Shown here: in pieces, positions 44,166-56,309 of the stretch | Layout: each line of letters begins with the position of its first letter | Numbering within the stretch: position 1 is the stretch's first letter | NCBI RefSeq assembly: GCF_027943255.1 | Contig: NC_072897.1 | Location: forward strand, 40,956,044 to 41,020,043 | Direction of reading: 5' to 3' | Origin: Anastrepha obliqua | Lineage: Eukaryota; Arthropoda; Insecta; Diptera; Tephritidae | Length of the DNA: 64,000 nt | Translations under genes and position numbers: made by a program | Notes under the pieces: generated by a model | Databases searched by the model: none | What the model was told of the DNA's origin: nothing | Seen by the model: only the letters and a program-made list of their open reading frames with translations

Positions 44166-45011
44166 TGCAACTTAAAGACGTATAACAGCTTACAGCAGAA
44201 GTCTTGACACCGAACTACTTCGAAGATGTCTTATAAAAAATATCACGAACGTTTTTGAGTATTTTAATATTTTATTTAAAATTAAATAAATCCAATTGTT
44301 CTATTGTGAAATACAAGAGAATATAAAATATAAATTATCTTATTCTCAAATAAAAAGGAAAAAACCATAGAAAGTCTGAAAATTCGCGCAGCAAAAGCGT
44401 TGATGCCCTTGCAGTTATGTTTTATGTCTGGTAGGATATCCTCGTAATCGAATAACTTCTTTTAGTTGGTCAGGCATTGCGTGAATCGAGTTTTTTGCAT
44501 AATCGGAATTTACAATTTGCCAACTACAGAAGTATAGAGCCAATGCGTAACACGAGGTGTTAGACCCCATTTAATACCGACCGCTTTTTTGCAAGTATAT
44601 AATGCAACGTTGGCCTTCTTTACTCTTTCCTAAATATTAGGTTTCCACGTGAGTTTCCTGTCTAATATGAGTAATAGGTTTCTTTGTAAAGAGAATTATT
44701 TCAGTGTTTGCGGGATTTTACTGCCAAAATCCAAAGAGGACGGGGAGGAGTCCGCCTTGCGGTGTACCTCTGCAGACCTGTCTGCTTAGGGTAGTGCTGC
44801 ACAATTTAGCCGTTACCTTTCTTTTGACGAGTATAGCTTCTATCAGGGCAGCAATCTTCTAATGAATCTACTATAGCGTTTGCATTTATATTGTTGAAGG
44901 CGCCTTCCATAGGTGGGCACACTGCATTATAAACTTACTGCATTACAAATAGCAGTAATCAGTAAAATTTTACTGATAATGAAGTTTAATTTGCATTACC
45001 AGTAAACTTTT

Positions 45012-45265
45012 ACTGATTACTGAAAAAAATTGCAGTAAAAATATTTTTTTACTGATTACTGAAAAAAATTTTCAGTAAAAATATTTTTTTACTGATTACT
45101 GAAAAAAATTGCAGTAAAAATATTTTTTTACTGATTACTGAAAAAAATTTGCAGTAAAAATATTTTTTTACTGATTACTGAAAAAAATTGCAGTAAAAAT
45201 ATTTTTTTACTGATTACTGAAAAAAAGCAGTAAAAATATTTTTTTTTACTGATTACTGAAAAAAA
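45012..45265 (+). repeat. Left subterminal array, seven ~39 base units
   Basis: Units start ACTGATTACTGAAAAAAA at 45012, 45051, 45091, 45130, 45170, 45209 and 45248, joined by TTGCAGTAAAAATATTTTTT. Their regular 39-40 base period and position suggest transposase-binding sites. Confidence 0.9.
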
Positions 45266-45529
45266 TTGCAGTAAAATTACTGATAATATAATTTGATTTG
45301 CATTATCAGTATAATATTTACTGTTTATGGGAAGTCAAAATGTAATACACTCTCATCACGAAATTCAATCATTTATGTACTCAATAATTCTTTCTTTTTT
45401 TTTTTGGTTTCTTTTATTTTCTTTCTTTCCAAAAGTAAAAAATCCTTCAATTTGATTGAAATTTTTTATATTTACACATTTTCTTACTGTACAGATGCAC
45501 ACAACTTTGGAATAAATGCAATAGACCGA

Positions 45530-46463
45530 AATCTGCAGAAGTTGTTAATGGAGTGATAAATGCGAATTTAATAACTCCATGCATAACAAGGTGGAACTCG
45601 CTTTATGATTCCGTAAATAAGTTACTGGAGCACAAAACCAATTTAGCGGAATTTTGTTTCCGTTTAAAAATTCCTACCATTCTCAGTGGTGAGCTTGAGT
45701 ACTTAGAGGAATACGTAAAGCTTATGAAACCTGTTGCAGAAGCAATCGACTTCCTTCAGGGTGAAAAGACCATGTATTTTGGTTATTTCATACCCACTAT
45801 AGTGTCCTTAAGAATAAAAATGCGTCGTTTGGAGCCTAATAGTTTTAAGTATTTAACCGAAAGTAGCAAAAAAATGCATGAAGCTTTGCTTAAAAGATTT
45901 GAAAAGTACTTCCTGATTCAGCCTGACGCTTGGGATGTTGTTAATGCCGCTATTTCTGTCCCTGACATTAAGTTGCGATTTGTGAAAGCTCTTTTAGAAA
46001 CAGCTAAAACGCAAACAGGAAGTTAAAAAAATGTGGAACACTTATGTGGTCAAGTATGGAAAAGTAGCCTGTGCCAAAACTCGTATTCTACCTCAACCCC
46101 CTCAAAAAACATTGTTTGACTTCGGGGATGAAGTAATGGTAAACTTTTTACACTTGGTTTTCAATTAAATATTTGTTTTACTCATATATTTACTTAAATA
46201 GATACATACAATGTGGTTCCACTGACTCGGAAAATTATCTTCAAGAAACGCTCTTATACCTGGCCGAACGAGAAGAAACAACAAGTTGCCTAAATAAATA
46301 TCAGGCTATTAAAAACGTATTTTTAAAATATAATACCCCATTACCGTCATCTGCACCTGTAGAACGGTTGTTTTCATTCGCTGGAATTGTAAATCGGTCC
46401 AGAAGGCAAAAACTCAGCGATGCAAATTTTGAAATGCTTGTGTTAAGAAAGGCTAATAGCTAA
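45530..46463 (+). pseudogene. hAT transposase C-terminal half
   Basis: Open sense from about 45520 (AEVVNGVINANLITPCITRW, hAT RW-type motif), through LEYLEEYVKLMKPVAEAIDF and RFEKYFLIQPDAWDVV, to a one-base shift near 46020. KMWNTYVVKYGKVACAKT and DFGDEVM follow, then an apparent GT-AG intron (about 46139-46200). The last exon ends in the dimerisation domain PLPSSAPVERLFSFAGIVNR with SDANFEMLVLRKAN, stop at 46463. The BED finger and catalytic N-terminal half are missing, so this is an internally deleted copy. Confidence 0.85.
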
Positions 46464-46495
46464 TAGCAAATCAATTATATTAACAGTATTTTTAC

Positions 46496-46760
46496 TGCAA
46501 TTTTTTTCAGTAATCAGTAAAAAAATATTTTTACTGCAATTTTTTTCAGTAATCAGTAAAAAAATATTTTTACTGAAATTTTTTTTCAGTAATCAGTAAA
46601 AAAATATTTTTACTGCAATTTTTTTTCAGTAATCAGTAAAAAAATATTTTTACTGCAATTTTTTTCAGTAATCAGTAAAAAAATATTTTTACTGCAAATT
46701 TTTTCAGTAATCAGTAAAAAAATATTTTTACTGCAAATTTTTTTCAGTAATCAGTAAAAG
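46496..46760 (-). repeat. Right subterminal array, seven units in opposite orientation
   Basis: Seven TTTCAGTAATCAGTAAAA units with a 39-40 base period, the reverse complement of the left array. Confidence 0.9.
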
Positions 46761-47811
46761 TTTACTGGTAATGAAAATTAAATAGCAATATCAGTAAAAT
46801 ATTATATTTACTGCATTTTTACTGTTACTGCAAAGTGCCCACCTATGGCGCCTTCTATATCTACGAAAGCAACCAATGTCTAATAAATTTTTTTCCACCA
46901 AGCCGACGAGTGAGTGCAAGGCGATTTCTGTACACTTCCCTTTATTATAAGTATGTTGCGCCGAGGAGAGCCTATTTAAAGGCACAACGACAGGAGGCTT
47001 TTGCCTCTCTCCAGCCTAGCGGAATGTGGTCCATGTTAAGACAACTTCCAATGACGAATTTGATAAACGGAAATATAATGTCCCGTGATTGCTGCAGTTC
47101 AGCAGGCTAGATACCGCCTAGTCCTGGAGATTTATAAGGCCCAAAAGTGTTAGTAGCCCATTCGATCTTTGCGTTTGTAACTAAGAGATTTCGTACGTCG
47201 GATTGCCTTTCATTATTGGCGGAATCGTTTTGTTCCACCGGCTTGTTTCCTGGGAAGTGTGTGTCTATGAGAATACCATATGATTCCTCACTTGACGTAG
47301 CCCATGTATTCTCCTGACCTGGTAGATAGCCTAGGCTGCATGGCGTTTTGAGAAAATTTTTCTTAATCTGGCCGCTTCTGAAGTTTCTTCAATATCTTTA
47401 CATTAATTTTGCCAAGATTCACGCTGCGCAATTCGAACTGCTTTTTTATAGTTTTTCAATTCAGCCTTACAGGCTTGCCAGTCCTCTGACCTTCTCGTGG
47501 CCTTGGCCAGATTAAATAATAGTCTATGGGATTCTCGTAGCGAGGTTAGATACTTGGACCACCAAGGTGGCTTAGACTTCCCTCTGAGTCGGACAACCGG
47601 ACAGCTAGTTGCTAAGACGCTGCTCATTGCATTAGTTACCTGATTAACCAGTTCATCCAGCTCCCCAGATGTAGTGGGGTATTTGGGGGCTCTCTTTGGC
47701 AGAGAAGCTCTTAACGTTTTATTGTTAACTCCCCAGTAAGTTTTCCGTATATTCCTAAACTGACTAACTTTGGGAGACCTTGTGTCGATTTCGTATTCGA
47801 TATACCGATGA

Positions 47812-49535
47812 TAGAGTGTCGAAAAAAAATTAAAGTGTTTTTTTACGGATAACCTCTTATTTTGTTTAAATGGTCTCAAAACATCTAAAAATAATGTTTC
47901 GTAATATATATTTAGAATCACGGCCACCCGTGCCGAGTAACGCGGAAACCTGTCGGTACTTGTATAGTACGGCGTGCGCGAACTGTCGGATTGATTGCGT
48001 GTAATTACTTGTTTGTTTTATTAGTAATCGCGTTTTTTTCGTGTAGTCAACATGTCAGTGGAGTTACGAAGCTCCAAAAAGGCGATATTTTTAATAGGGG
48101 ACCTAAAACATCAAATCACCGGTTCTAAACTTCTCTCTAACGGGCAAGTACTGGCAGTTTTGTTCCATAATATTCGTGAAGTGAACTTAAGTGTCAATGA
48201 AAGTGCAAATCTCAGAATTCGTGAGTGTATTATTTATTGGGAAAGGGCACGTATACCGACCAGATGAATACTTAACTGTGTTAAGAAAGTAGTTAACTTA
48301 TACCAAGTTTGGAGAGAATTGCAAAAAAATGCGAAAAAAACTGAAGAAGTGTATGAACAGCGTCGACAGGAGTTTGTTTCAAACTTAAACAATATGTTTG
48401 ACATCGCACATGCCGATGCTCTTCAATTGATTAAAATAAATGAAGATAAGATCTTCTTGCAGCACCAAAGAGAACCAGGTCGGCCTGGTCACATAGCCGG
48501 AGGGGACAAAAAAGTAACAAACAAAGAGGAAAGGACGAGAGAAGCCTCTTCTCAGCCCGATAAAACTTCTATGCGGAAAAATATCATAACTCCCAAGTTA
48601 GTTGCCGCATTAGACAGGTGTCAGTTAAGTGTGAGGGATTCTGACTTTATAATTGAAGCTACTATTGAGGCTCTGGGGCACAATACGGATGAATTCCCTA
48701 TAAACAAGTCCTCCATACATAGAGTTCGCACGGAAATATGAAGAGAACGGGCTGAAGCTATAAAAATGGATTTTCAAAACAAGGTCCCGGACACGGTAAA
48801 TGTCCATTGCGACGGAAAACTGTAAGTAGTTATTACATACGATAATAAAGAAAAAATTATTGCTGTTCCTAAATTGAACAGCTCGACAGGAAGGAAACAG
48901 GCAGACGCAGTTTGGGATGCTATTACGAACTGAAACCTTGAAGATAAAGTGCAGATTCTCTGTTGTGATACTACTGCTTCTAACACAGGCCGGATAAATG
49001 GAGCATGTGTGCTTCTCGAATAAAAACTGGGTAGATAAGTGCTTATTTTTGCTTGCCGTCATCACGTTTATGAATTAGTACTTAAAGGCGTGTTTGAAGC
49101 GAAAATCAGTCAAGTAACTACAAGCCCAGACATCCCATTATTCAAGAAGTTCCGAGAAAACTGGAAAAATATCGATCCCGAGAAAATACAAAGCTGTACA
49201 GAAAAGCTATCTTGTTTTAATGTTTCGGAGATTGACAGACTGCTAGAATTCTACAAAACTGAATTAACCAAAGAAATCGTTAGAGATGACTATCGCGAAT
49301 TAATTGAGCTTTCAATTATATTTCTTGGCGGAGATTCCGAGAAAAAATAACCGGTTAAGTTAATGCAAGACTTCCCTGGTTTGACCACTGTTCAAGAGGA
49401 GCAAAAATAATTTTTATTACGTTGCGTACAAGAACACAGACAGGTATTCCCGACTGTAAAAAGCAAACTTCGAAAAGAAAATTCGATGATTGATGTCCCT
49501 TTTGTAATAAAAAGAAAATAAATACGAAATTTGGT
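47812..49535 (+). mobile_element. hAT-like transposon copy B (same family as 32329-35110), degraded
   Basis: The left end TAGAGTGTCG...AAAAATTAAAGTG is a decayed form of copy A's end. The sequence then follows copy A (plus strand) through the gene to AAGAAAATAAATACGAAAT at about 49530. The last ~260 bases including the right terminal repeat are missing. It keeps ~60 bases at the gene start that copy A lacks, but has a large deletion in the middle of the gene. Confidence 0.8.
48052..49495 (+). pseudogene. hAT-like transposase, copy B
   Basis: Starts MSVELRSSKKAIFLIGDLKH, a fuller N-terminus than copy A. It continues SNGQVLAVLFHNIREVNLSV, has a TGA near 48265, and runs through the segment where copy A has its nonsense codon (here RCQLSVRDSDFIIEATIEAL). 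Further stops lie in the catalytic region (48740-49040), then FACRHHVYELVLKGVFEAK at 49047. After GGDSEKK at 49350 it jumps to the C-terminal QEEQ region, deleting roughly 250-300 codons. Comparison with copy A separates lineage-specific damage from ancestral state. Confidence 0.8.
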
Positions 49536-49919
49536 ATTGAGGTAAGGTGGGGATTATTTGTCCCAAGCAGAGTTGATCCCGAAACCGAGTGGAAGCCGGT
49601 TCACCCAAGCCTCCTCGCCCCGCGCTGCCTCCTGCAGTACTCGTTCTGGGACCAGCCCTTTCACTCAAGCCCCTTTATCTCCTATTAACGGCGGTCTCAC
49701 AACTACCTTGCTCGAAGCTGTGGAAGCAGTCGGATTCAACTTCGTCCGTTTTGTAGGTAGGCCCGACTTCCTTGTTAGAAATATTTTTCTTTAAATTTAT
49801 CTCCATTTAGATCCCACGAGTGTCGGACAAGGGAGGCCCACCTGTACAGAGGTCCGTGTGCACAGGTAAGCCTAGATAGAACCGGAGGTCGCCAAGTATC
49901 CGGAGCACTCCGTTCGCGA
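49536..49919. other. Non-coding, retrotransposon-like GC-richer segment
   Basis: Higher GC than surroundings. A block with CCACGAGTGTCGG at about 49815 also occurs at about 57128-57141, so both may be parts of the same retrotransposon family's 5' region. The overlapping frames on both strands are not convincing. Confidence 0.35.
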
Positions 49920-50830
49920 TTGGGCTATTTTTGATCTGGGTCCCCATCCAGCCAAAACCTCGGCACTGGAGGAATTACACCTTGTTCCAACCCAGATAGT
50001 TTCAATATTTCATCATCTAAATCGGAAATGTTGGTAATTGACTGCTTGGTGAAGTGCATCTCAGATATTAGACAGATGTCGATTTTTTCGGTTTCTAAAG
50101 TCATTTCCAGTTCTTTTTGATGTTTAAACAAGCCGTTTGCATTCCATAGCACTATTTTTAAAAATTCAGTCAGTTATTCATGTAGTGTTTTTTCGAGTTT
50201 CTGCTACCTCTTTTCTAGTGCAGTCATATACTCGTTTTGTGTCGTTATTTTTTCCAGTATTTGTTGTAGGATGTTGGGATTGCCGAGTGATTTTTTTTTT
50301 ACTGCCTGTGAGAATGTGGGTATTTTAAGTAATGTAGTATTGCATTGTAAAATTAGTTTGCGGGTAAGGTTATTTGGGCAGCTTTCTATAAGCTTTATAC
50401 TTGTATTTTTGCCCTGTAGTTCGCAGGATGGGACTCGCCACAATTGCAGCAGTTTGGTTGTTGTTGTTCAGGCTTTGCTTCCCTGCGCATTTGACACTCC
50501 TTGGTTTTCTTGCCACAGTAGTTTACGTGTGTCCATATACCTGGCATTTTTTGCATTGCAGTATGAGTTTTGATTGCCTTACAGCTTCAATAGTGACATC
50601 AGAGTGTAAAACTGTTTTTATTTCATGTATTTTTTTGATGTTTTCACTGGAATCAAACGTAAGGAGAAACATATCTAAAGGCTCTTTAGTTTTCCATTTC
50701 AATTTATCGATTGCGCTGACGGCTATCAGTCCTTGTGTTTGAAGATATGATATTACTTCTCCTGGATCACTCGTATGATGCAAGTTTTTTAACAACCGGG
50801 ATTTCTTGTTTTCATATTAATTTTTTTTTC
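49920..50830 (-). pseudogene. Jockey-clade retrotransposon: ORF1 end and start of ORF2
   Basis: Minus strand: ORF1 at 50523-50795 has LHHTSDPGEVISYLQTQG, DMFLLTFDSSENIKKI and CKKCQVYGHT, the Jockey-type nucleic-acid-binding region ending in Cys knuckles. A continuation at 50204-50443 holds FSQAVKK. ORF2 begins at about 50152 with VLWNANGLFKHQKELEMTLE and IDICLISEMHFTKQ, the N-terminal endonuclease motif in which the usual E-T-H reads E-M-H. It is cut off at 49925. Several breaks between the pieces. Confidence 0.8.
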
Positions 50831-51295
50831 TAGTTCACTCCACTTGGGAGCATAGGGCCTCGACAAGACTCAGTCTCAGTCTTGCGTTCGTTTCGTTAAC
50901 TTATTTTGTTTTCTGACAGGGTAGGTGGTTAGCAGCCGCTACCAGTCCTAAGTAGTAGGAATGCCCACCTGTCGTTGCTTAGGAACAACGCCTTCTTATT
51001 GCTTGAAGCGCCATCTGTGTGGCACATTTTTCTGGCAGAAGGATCACAGAGATGGTTGAGGACTTCGCTAGATTTAGTGTGTCTGCGCTATTACCGGGAT
51101 TGCCCGCTTTCTCCTGCTGGCTCCACTGATGCAATGTATAACTGTGTGTTTTTCTTTTGTTTTTTGCTTGTTTTAGCAGTCACAATGCATATAATGCGCT
51201 GGCTTTTGTGTGGGAGTAAGGATGAGAAGGATAAGGTTGTTGGGGTTGAGGGATGAAATTATTAATATATATATTTTTTAATAGTAACTGGAAAA
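50831..51295. other. No recognisable gene
   Basis: Mixed-composition sequence; frames at 50975-51256 carry no family resemblance. Confidence 0.35.
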
Positions 51296-51314
51296 GTAGG
51301 TAAGTTTGGAAAAC

Positions 51315-51400
51315 GTGCTTTACGCGAGATTCGAACCCACAACCTGTGGGATGGCAGGCAAGTGCACTTACGCTAGACTCATAGGTATAGTATGTCAACT
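51315..51400 (-). repeat. tRNA-derived SINE head
   Basis: On the minus strand: GAGTCTAGCGTAAGTGCACT (A-box-like) then, ~40 bases on, GTGGGTTCGAATCTCGCG (B-box GGTTCGAATC). The translated frame 51180-51398 (SALACHPTGCGFESR) is the well-known by-product of such tRNA-like repeats and not a protein. Confidence 0.65.
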
Positions 51401-51559
51401 GCGCATGTTACAGAGAATGTAAAGATCCCGATCCCCAATGGTTGACGACGGGACTGTCGTTCCGCTGACTGATCCCTGCCGTTCGATACCAAACCAGATT
51501 TCAGACAGGGTGACTCTCTGTCGTGTGACTTTTTGAAACAGGCACAAGTTTTTATAAGA

Positions 51560-52300
51560 GCGCAAAATTGTTGGCTTATGCCGATGATATTAGCATCATC
51601 GGCTTTAACAACCGCGCTGTTAGTTCTGCATTTTCCAAATTGGATAAAGAGGCAAAGCGAATGAGTCTGGCAGTGACAAAACGAAGTACGTCCTGTCATC
51701 AAATAAACAGTCGGCTCACTCGAGTGTCTTCACCCATATCACTCTTGACATTTATGATTTCGAGGTTGTAAGAGGCTTCGTTGATCTAGCAACCAGAATT
51801 AACACCGATAATAATGTTAGCCTTGAAGTCTAGCGGAAAATATGTTTTGCCCACAAGTGCTAAAGTACTCTCGCTGCGAACAAAACTAGCACTTCATAAG
51901 GCTCTCATCATGCCTGTCCTATAGTATGGGGTAGAAGCTTGCACAAGGACAACATCCGATGAGGCGTCCGTTGGAGTGTTTGAAAGAAAGATTCTGCTCA
52001 AGATTTTTGGACCTTTGGACGTTAGCGCAGGCAAGTATCGTAGGCGACGGAACTATGAGCTGAATGAGCTTTGCGACGACGTAGACATAGTGGCTAGGTC
52101 AAACGGATACAAACGATCCGGCTCTGAAATTATTCGATTCGGTAAAAGCTGGTGGTAGCAGTGGAAGAGGGAGGCCTCCTCTGCGTTGGAAAGATTAGCT
52201 GGAATAGGACTTGGCTTCACTTGGTGTGTCCAACTGGCACCGGTTAGACCCGATAAAGAACCGACTGATGTGTTTTGTTAAACACGTTTTGATAAAATCG
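51560..52300 (+). pseudogene. RTE-clade retrotransposon RT C-terminus, degraded
   Basis: LLAYADDISIIGFNNRAVSS gives the catalytic YADD box. In broken frames follow LALHKALIMPVL.YGVEA-like, FERKILLKIFGPLDVSAGKY with RRRRNYELNEL, and further degraded C-terminal sequence to about 52290. Typical of RTE. It is a different copy from the 18.5 kb fragment. Confidence 0.75.
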
Positions 52301-54425
52301 CTCAAGCGGTTATAGCGCCAATCAAGAATAAGAGAATCCGAGGGTTAAGCTGTACCATTTTGATTATGCTGCACTGTTTTCGGATCGACAGTTTGATATT
52401 GAAATCCAGGTTCGCTTGCATTTGTTTAGTAAGTGTTGAAAACAATAGTAGGTTCTCCCAATAGTTTTGCCCCTATTTTGAAAACTATTTCTATTTTTCC
52501 ATAATTTTACTTTCTGATACATAAAATTATTTTGCGTTTGTTTTTTATTTTCAAATTATTACTATTTTTAAATAAAATGCGCGACTGAGTTTGCTAATCG
52601 GTAAATTATAATAACAAGGATTACACAAGAATAAGCCACCTTTTGGATTAATATCGCACACACCGAGGTGAGTCAACAACACACTGAATAACTGTTCGCC
52701 GTTGCCACGTCAAATGAAACGCTATGCATATCGATCTATTTCACGGAGTTGAATGAGATACAACTTTTCAGCAATATCGCCGCAAGCAAATTTGAATAAA
52801 ATGTTGAGTAATGGAATCAAGTCCATCCCTTTCATTAAGAAGATGTTCACCTAATTTGGATGATGCGTCCCACACCCTCATTCTCACCTTGTATGGTGTA
52901 TTTAGATTGTGAACGATAAATATGGGAATATACCAAGAATGGTAGAGAAGAAGATTGAGCCTTGCCAAAAGAGTCCATTAATAAACAAACAAAACAAGGG
53001 GGAATTATTTGTTTGTGAAGAAGAAGAGTAGGCGAAAGCAATGGAAACAACAAACCAATAAACCAACAACCAACAGAAATTATATGCGCACATACATACT
53101 TTCTAGCCACGGCGTCTTCAGCATAAAAACCGGAAAAACTGCATTTGGAGGCTTTATATTAATTTGTGCTTTAACAATTTAACATGCGCACTTCGTTCGC
53201 GTTACTTTGTTTAATTTTAATCTCAAAAATCACAATATTACCAAGCTATTCACTGAATTTTCACAAACATGTATTATATTATACTTTTGTTTATTTTGTA
53301 TTGCGAAGGGAGGTGACGTCAGAGTAAAGTAATTGTTTTTAATGGCGCCACCGTCAGTACCCAATTCGTTTTGGGAATATACCATATCTTTCCTCCACGG
53401 CCTTTGATTGCATTATCTGGCAATTTCACAGCCTTGTTTTTGTGCACCAAATTGCCTATTTGTTGCTGTATTATGTTGGCAAGTACTGGGTCTTTCGTCA
53501 CTTTTCGTCAAACCGTCAAATTGCTGCAGGTAGGCTGTAAAGAAAATTGACAAATTTATTCGACCAAAATAACCGAACAATAACCGATTATCACGCATTT
53601 CGCAACTTCTCAAAACATCGATGATCGTCATGCGACCACAAAATGAATACCAATGTTTTCCTTAAAATCACAAATTCATGCATAGCATTTGTGAAAGATT
53701 AAATACTCAGACTTACTGGCTGCACTGGTCCGGAAAACACAGTTCATCCTAATTGTGTCTTGACTGCTACAGGCTCCTGCCACGGGTACTCTTAATGCTA
53801 CAATTAGGTTAGGATTGTTTACTGCAATCATTAGCATTGGTATGACACCAACGCAGCCATGCAATGGAATATATTTTAGGTTAAATTGATTGGCTTAGCT
53901 AGAATAGTCCCATTGTGATACCACTGCAGCTCGTCCTTAATACTCCTGAATCTTCTCTCAACTAATCTACGGATTTAATGAATTTTATTAATTTCGGCAA
54001 CCCTATTTGAAAGATCTCTTCAATGCTGTCACGAAAGGCGCATTCTGGCCAAGTTTGCCTGCTTATTAGGGGAAAAGGTGATTACCTCCAACGGACATTA
54101 GCAGCTTTGAGGTAGTGTCTATCTATTTGTAATTTGTACGTAGCTAAGGGAATCCGTGTAAGTAAATTATCTAGGTGAATATTACGTGTTGTAACTTCCC
54201 TTGGAGGATGGTTCTATGTGTAGAAGTCCACGCAAGTGGGGAAAGTTACTGACCACCATTCACTTGGGAGTGGCCAGGACGATTCTTCTGCGTATGGTTC
54301 AAACAGCTCACAACGTCCGGGATTAGCCCACGTATCCTCTGGGTAGCTTCCGAACACCCGTTCGGGAGTGAGCTAACTAGAGAAGGCGAAGCATTTTAAC
54401 TGGTTGTGCGCTGGGTTTGGGACCC
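52301..54425. other. Long stretch without recognised genes
   Basis: About 2.1 kb. The frames at 52768-53110, 53319-53501 and 53676-53864 match nothing I know. 54040-54425 has the GC level of the RTE element that follows and is probably its 5' untranslated part. Confidence 0.4.
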
Positions 54426-54429
54426 GTCA

Positions 54430-55635
54430 CTTAAAAGTCCCCCCCAATGAAAACACTTACAAAGCCTCGGATGAGAACTACCCTTACTGATGACGAACCC
54501 TGCAAACGAAATAAGGAATACGATTTGAGGGCATGAACCTGCAATGTCCAGTCCCTTAATGGGGAAGGTGCCTCTGCCCGGCTGGTTGATATCCTCATGA
54601 GAGTAAAGGCTGATATCACTGCCATACAAGAGATGCGATAGACGGGACATGCCAAGAAAAACATAGGACTTGCGACGTCTACTACATCTGCTATGTAAAG
54701 GAGCGCAAATTCGGTGTCGGATTTGTTGTGGGAGCGGGACTTCGTCACCAAGTACTATCGTTCACTCTGGTGGATGAGCGTCTCGCAATAATCCGCATCA
54801 AAGCCCGTTTTTTTAACATCTCGCTTATTTGCGCCCACGCCCCGACGGAAGAGAAGGACGTGGTGAAAAAAGATTCCTTCTATAGCGCTTGGAACGCATT
54901 TATAAGAGCTGCCCCCGCCACTACATAAAAATCGTGCTTTGCGAATTCAACGACAGGGTGGCAAGGAGGGAATTTTTGGTCCCACAGTCGGAAAATTCAG
55001 TCTGATCACCAGATTCCAGCATAAAAAGATACACCATGCTATCTGGCTGTCTTCTGATCAAAAAACGCGAAACCAGATCGATCATGTTGTGATAGATGGA
55101 AGACATGCTTCTAGTGTATTACATGTACGTACGATCCGAGAACCCACCATCGACTCGGAACATTACATTGTTGCAGCCAAGCTGCGCACACGCCTCTGTG
55201 CAGCAAAAAATGTACATCTACGCAAAGAATGTTCGACATCGAAAAGATGCAATCACAACGGACAGGCAGTAGATTCGCCGGTCGACTTTCACTCCTGCTC
55301 TCAGAGAGTACTGCCTAACAAACCGGCATGCACCAGCGATGGAGCAAGATTTCTCGTTCTTTACGTACCGCCGCCGAAAAAGGAATCGAGTTCCGGCGAG
55401 CCCGAAAAAACAGTTGGTATGACGAGGAATGTCATGCTGCCGCAGAAAGGAAGGATGCCGCCTATAGAGCCACGTGGCGATCGGGCGCAACGCGAACAAT
55501 GTGGGATCACTACAGAGAGCTAAAAAAGGAACAGAGACGTATTATCCGAAAGAAGGGACGAGAGGCCGAAATACGTGAGTGCGAGGAGATTGAGATGCTG
55601 GCCAACAGGAACCATGCCCGAAAATTCTCATTCAA
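54430..55635 (+). pseudogene. RTE-clade retrotransposon endonuclease and linker
   Basis: Shifting plus frames read CNVQSLNGEGASARLVDILM and ADITAIQEMR (APE endonuclease N-terminus with the catalytic Glu). Then come FFNISLICAHAPTEEKD, HAIWLSSDQKTRNQIDHVVI and TIDSEHYIVAAKLR, where the usual catalytic SDH reads SEH. The linker (WYDEECHAAAERKDAAYRAT...ELKKEQRRIIRKKG) follows to 55635. Insect copies of this type are often mis-annotated as craniofacial-development-like proteins. RT is absent; a SINE-like repeat follows. Confidence 0.85.
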
Positions 55636-55852
55636 GATGCACGCCACAAATAGGAGGAGGAGCTCGGCCAAACACCCAAAAAGGGTGTACGCGCCGACTC
55701 CGAGTGGGAGATATTTTTTAAGAGGAGCTTTTTTATGGCAGAAATACACTTGGAGGCTTACCATTGCCTGCCTACGGGCGACCGCTATTAGAAAAAACGT
55801 TTTCTTCTCTTCGGCCGAGATTAGAACCTAAGTTCTCTCTGAAGTCCGAATG
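55636..55852 (-). repeat. SINE-like dispersed repeat (tephritid-type)
   Basis: Contains ATAGGAGGAGGAGCTCGGCC, AAACACCCAAAAAGGGTGTA and CATTGCCTGCCTACGGGCGA, CCGCTATTAGAAAAA. A reverse-strand B-box-like GGTTCTAATCTC sits near its end (about 55819-55830). A second partial copy is at 62425-62545. It ends at an (AT)n tract, 55859-55873. I recall this as a common repeat in tephritid genomes, but have no way to verify that here. Confidence 0.65.
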
Positions 55853-56309
55853 GTAGTCATATATATATATATCTAATATAAGCTAAAGTCAGCGTGTGTT
55901 TTACGAGGAATGAGCCGCAATGCTGACTTGGCAGCTATTTGCTTACCATATAAGTTAATTGGCAATAAGTATATTATAAAACTAAATACTATAATGAGAT
56001 TTGGCCATTATACACGTTATGCTCTTACCGTTACCATCTTATAACTAGGGGTCCTCAATCAATCAGCAAACTCTCCCTCCATTCACCTAAGACTCCTGAA
56101 TTAGCACGAAGTCTGGCTGATGTTTTACCAGATATGTCAGGAGCGCATCGGAGGCTTCTCTACAATGAAGCCACGTCATTTGTTAAAATGATTTCCACGA
56201 CATTTTGGGATTCGCTTAATTACTTCGTTTCGGTTTAAAGTTTCTTCGCATTTTTCGCTATCAGCTTCCCTCAATGCGTCTAGCTAATTATCGGTCTCGC
56301 CTACTATTT

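Larger units (their letters stand above)
44908..46847 (+). mobile_element. hAT transposon with mirrored subterminal repeat arrays
   Basis: 1940 bp. Inverted ends CATAGGTGGGCAC...GTGCCCACCTATG, flanked by the exact 8 bp duplication GCGCCTTC at 44900-44907 and 46848-46855. It contains a truncated transposase and, inside each end, seven repeats of ~39 bases in opposite orientation. It inserted into the LOA-like RT. Confidence 0.95.
44370..47930 (-). pseudogene. LOA-like non-LTR retrotransposon ORF2, split by a hAT element
   Basis: Minus strand. Post-endonuclease linker at 47403-47927 (PPWWSKYLTSLRESHRLLF, ...RRSEDWQACKAELKNYKKAV). RT region before the insertion reads KGKCTEIALHSLVGLVEKNL and CF.DIEG at 46856-46985. 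The hAT (44908-46847) sits in the motif A codons (D-IEGAFNN). After it come VCRGTPQGGLLP and an RT-thumb piece with KKAVGIKWGLTPRVTHWLYT to about 44375. Multiple stops and deletions. The middle of the RT (YADD region) is lost. Confidence 0.75.

Noticed and set aside
45000..46800. CRISPR-like regular repeats
   Set aside because: The repeats are ~39 bases, contiguous and mirrored at the ends of a hAT transposon; no spacers and a eukaryotic context.
49558..49794. Possible gene in GC-richer segment
   Set aside because: Frames on both strands, no motif; block shared with 57.1 kb points to a repeat.
51180..51398. Protein with SALACHPTGCGFESR
   Set aside because: Well-known translation artefact of a tRNA-like SINE.
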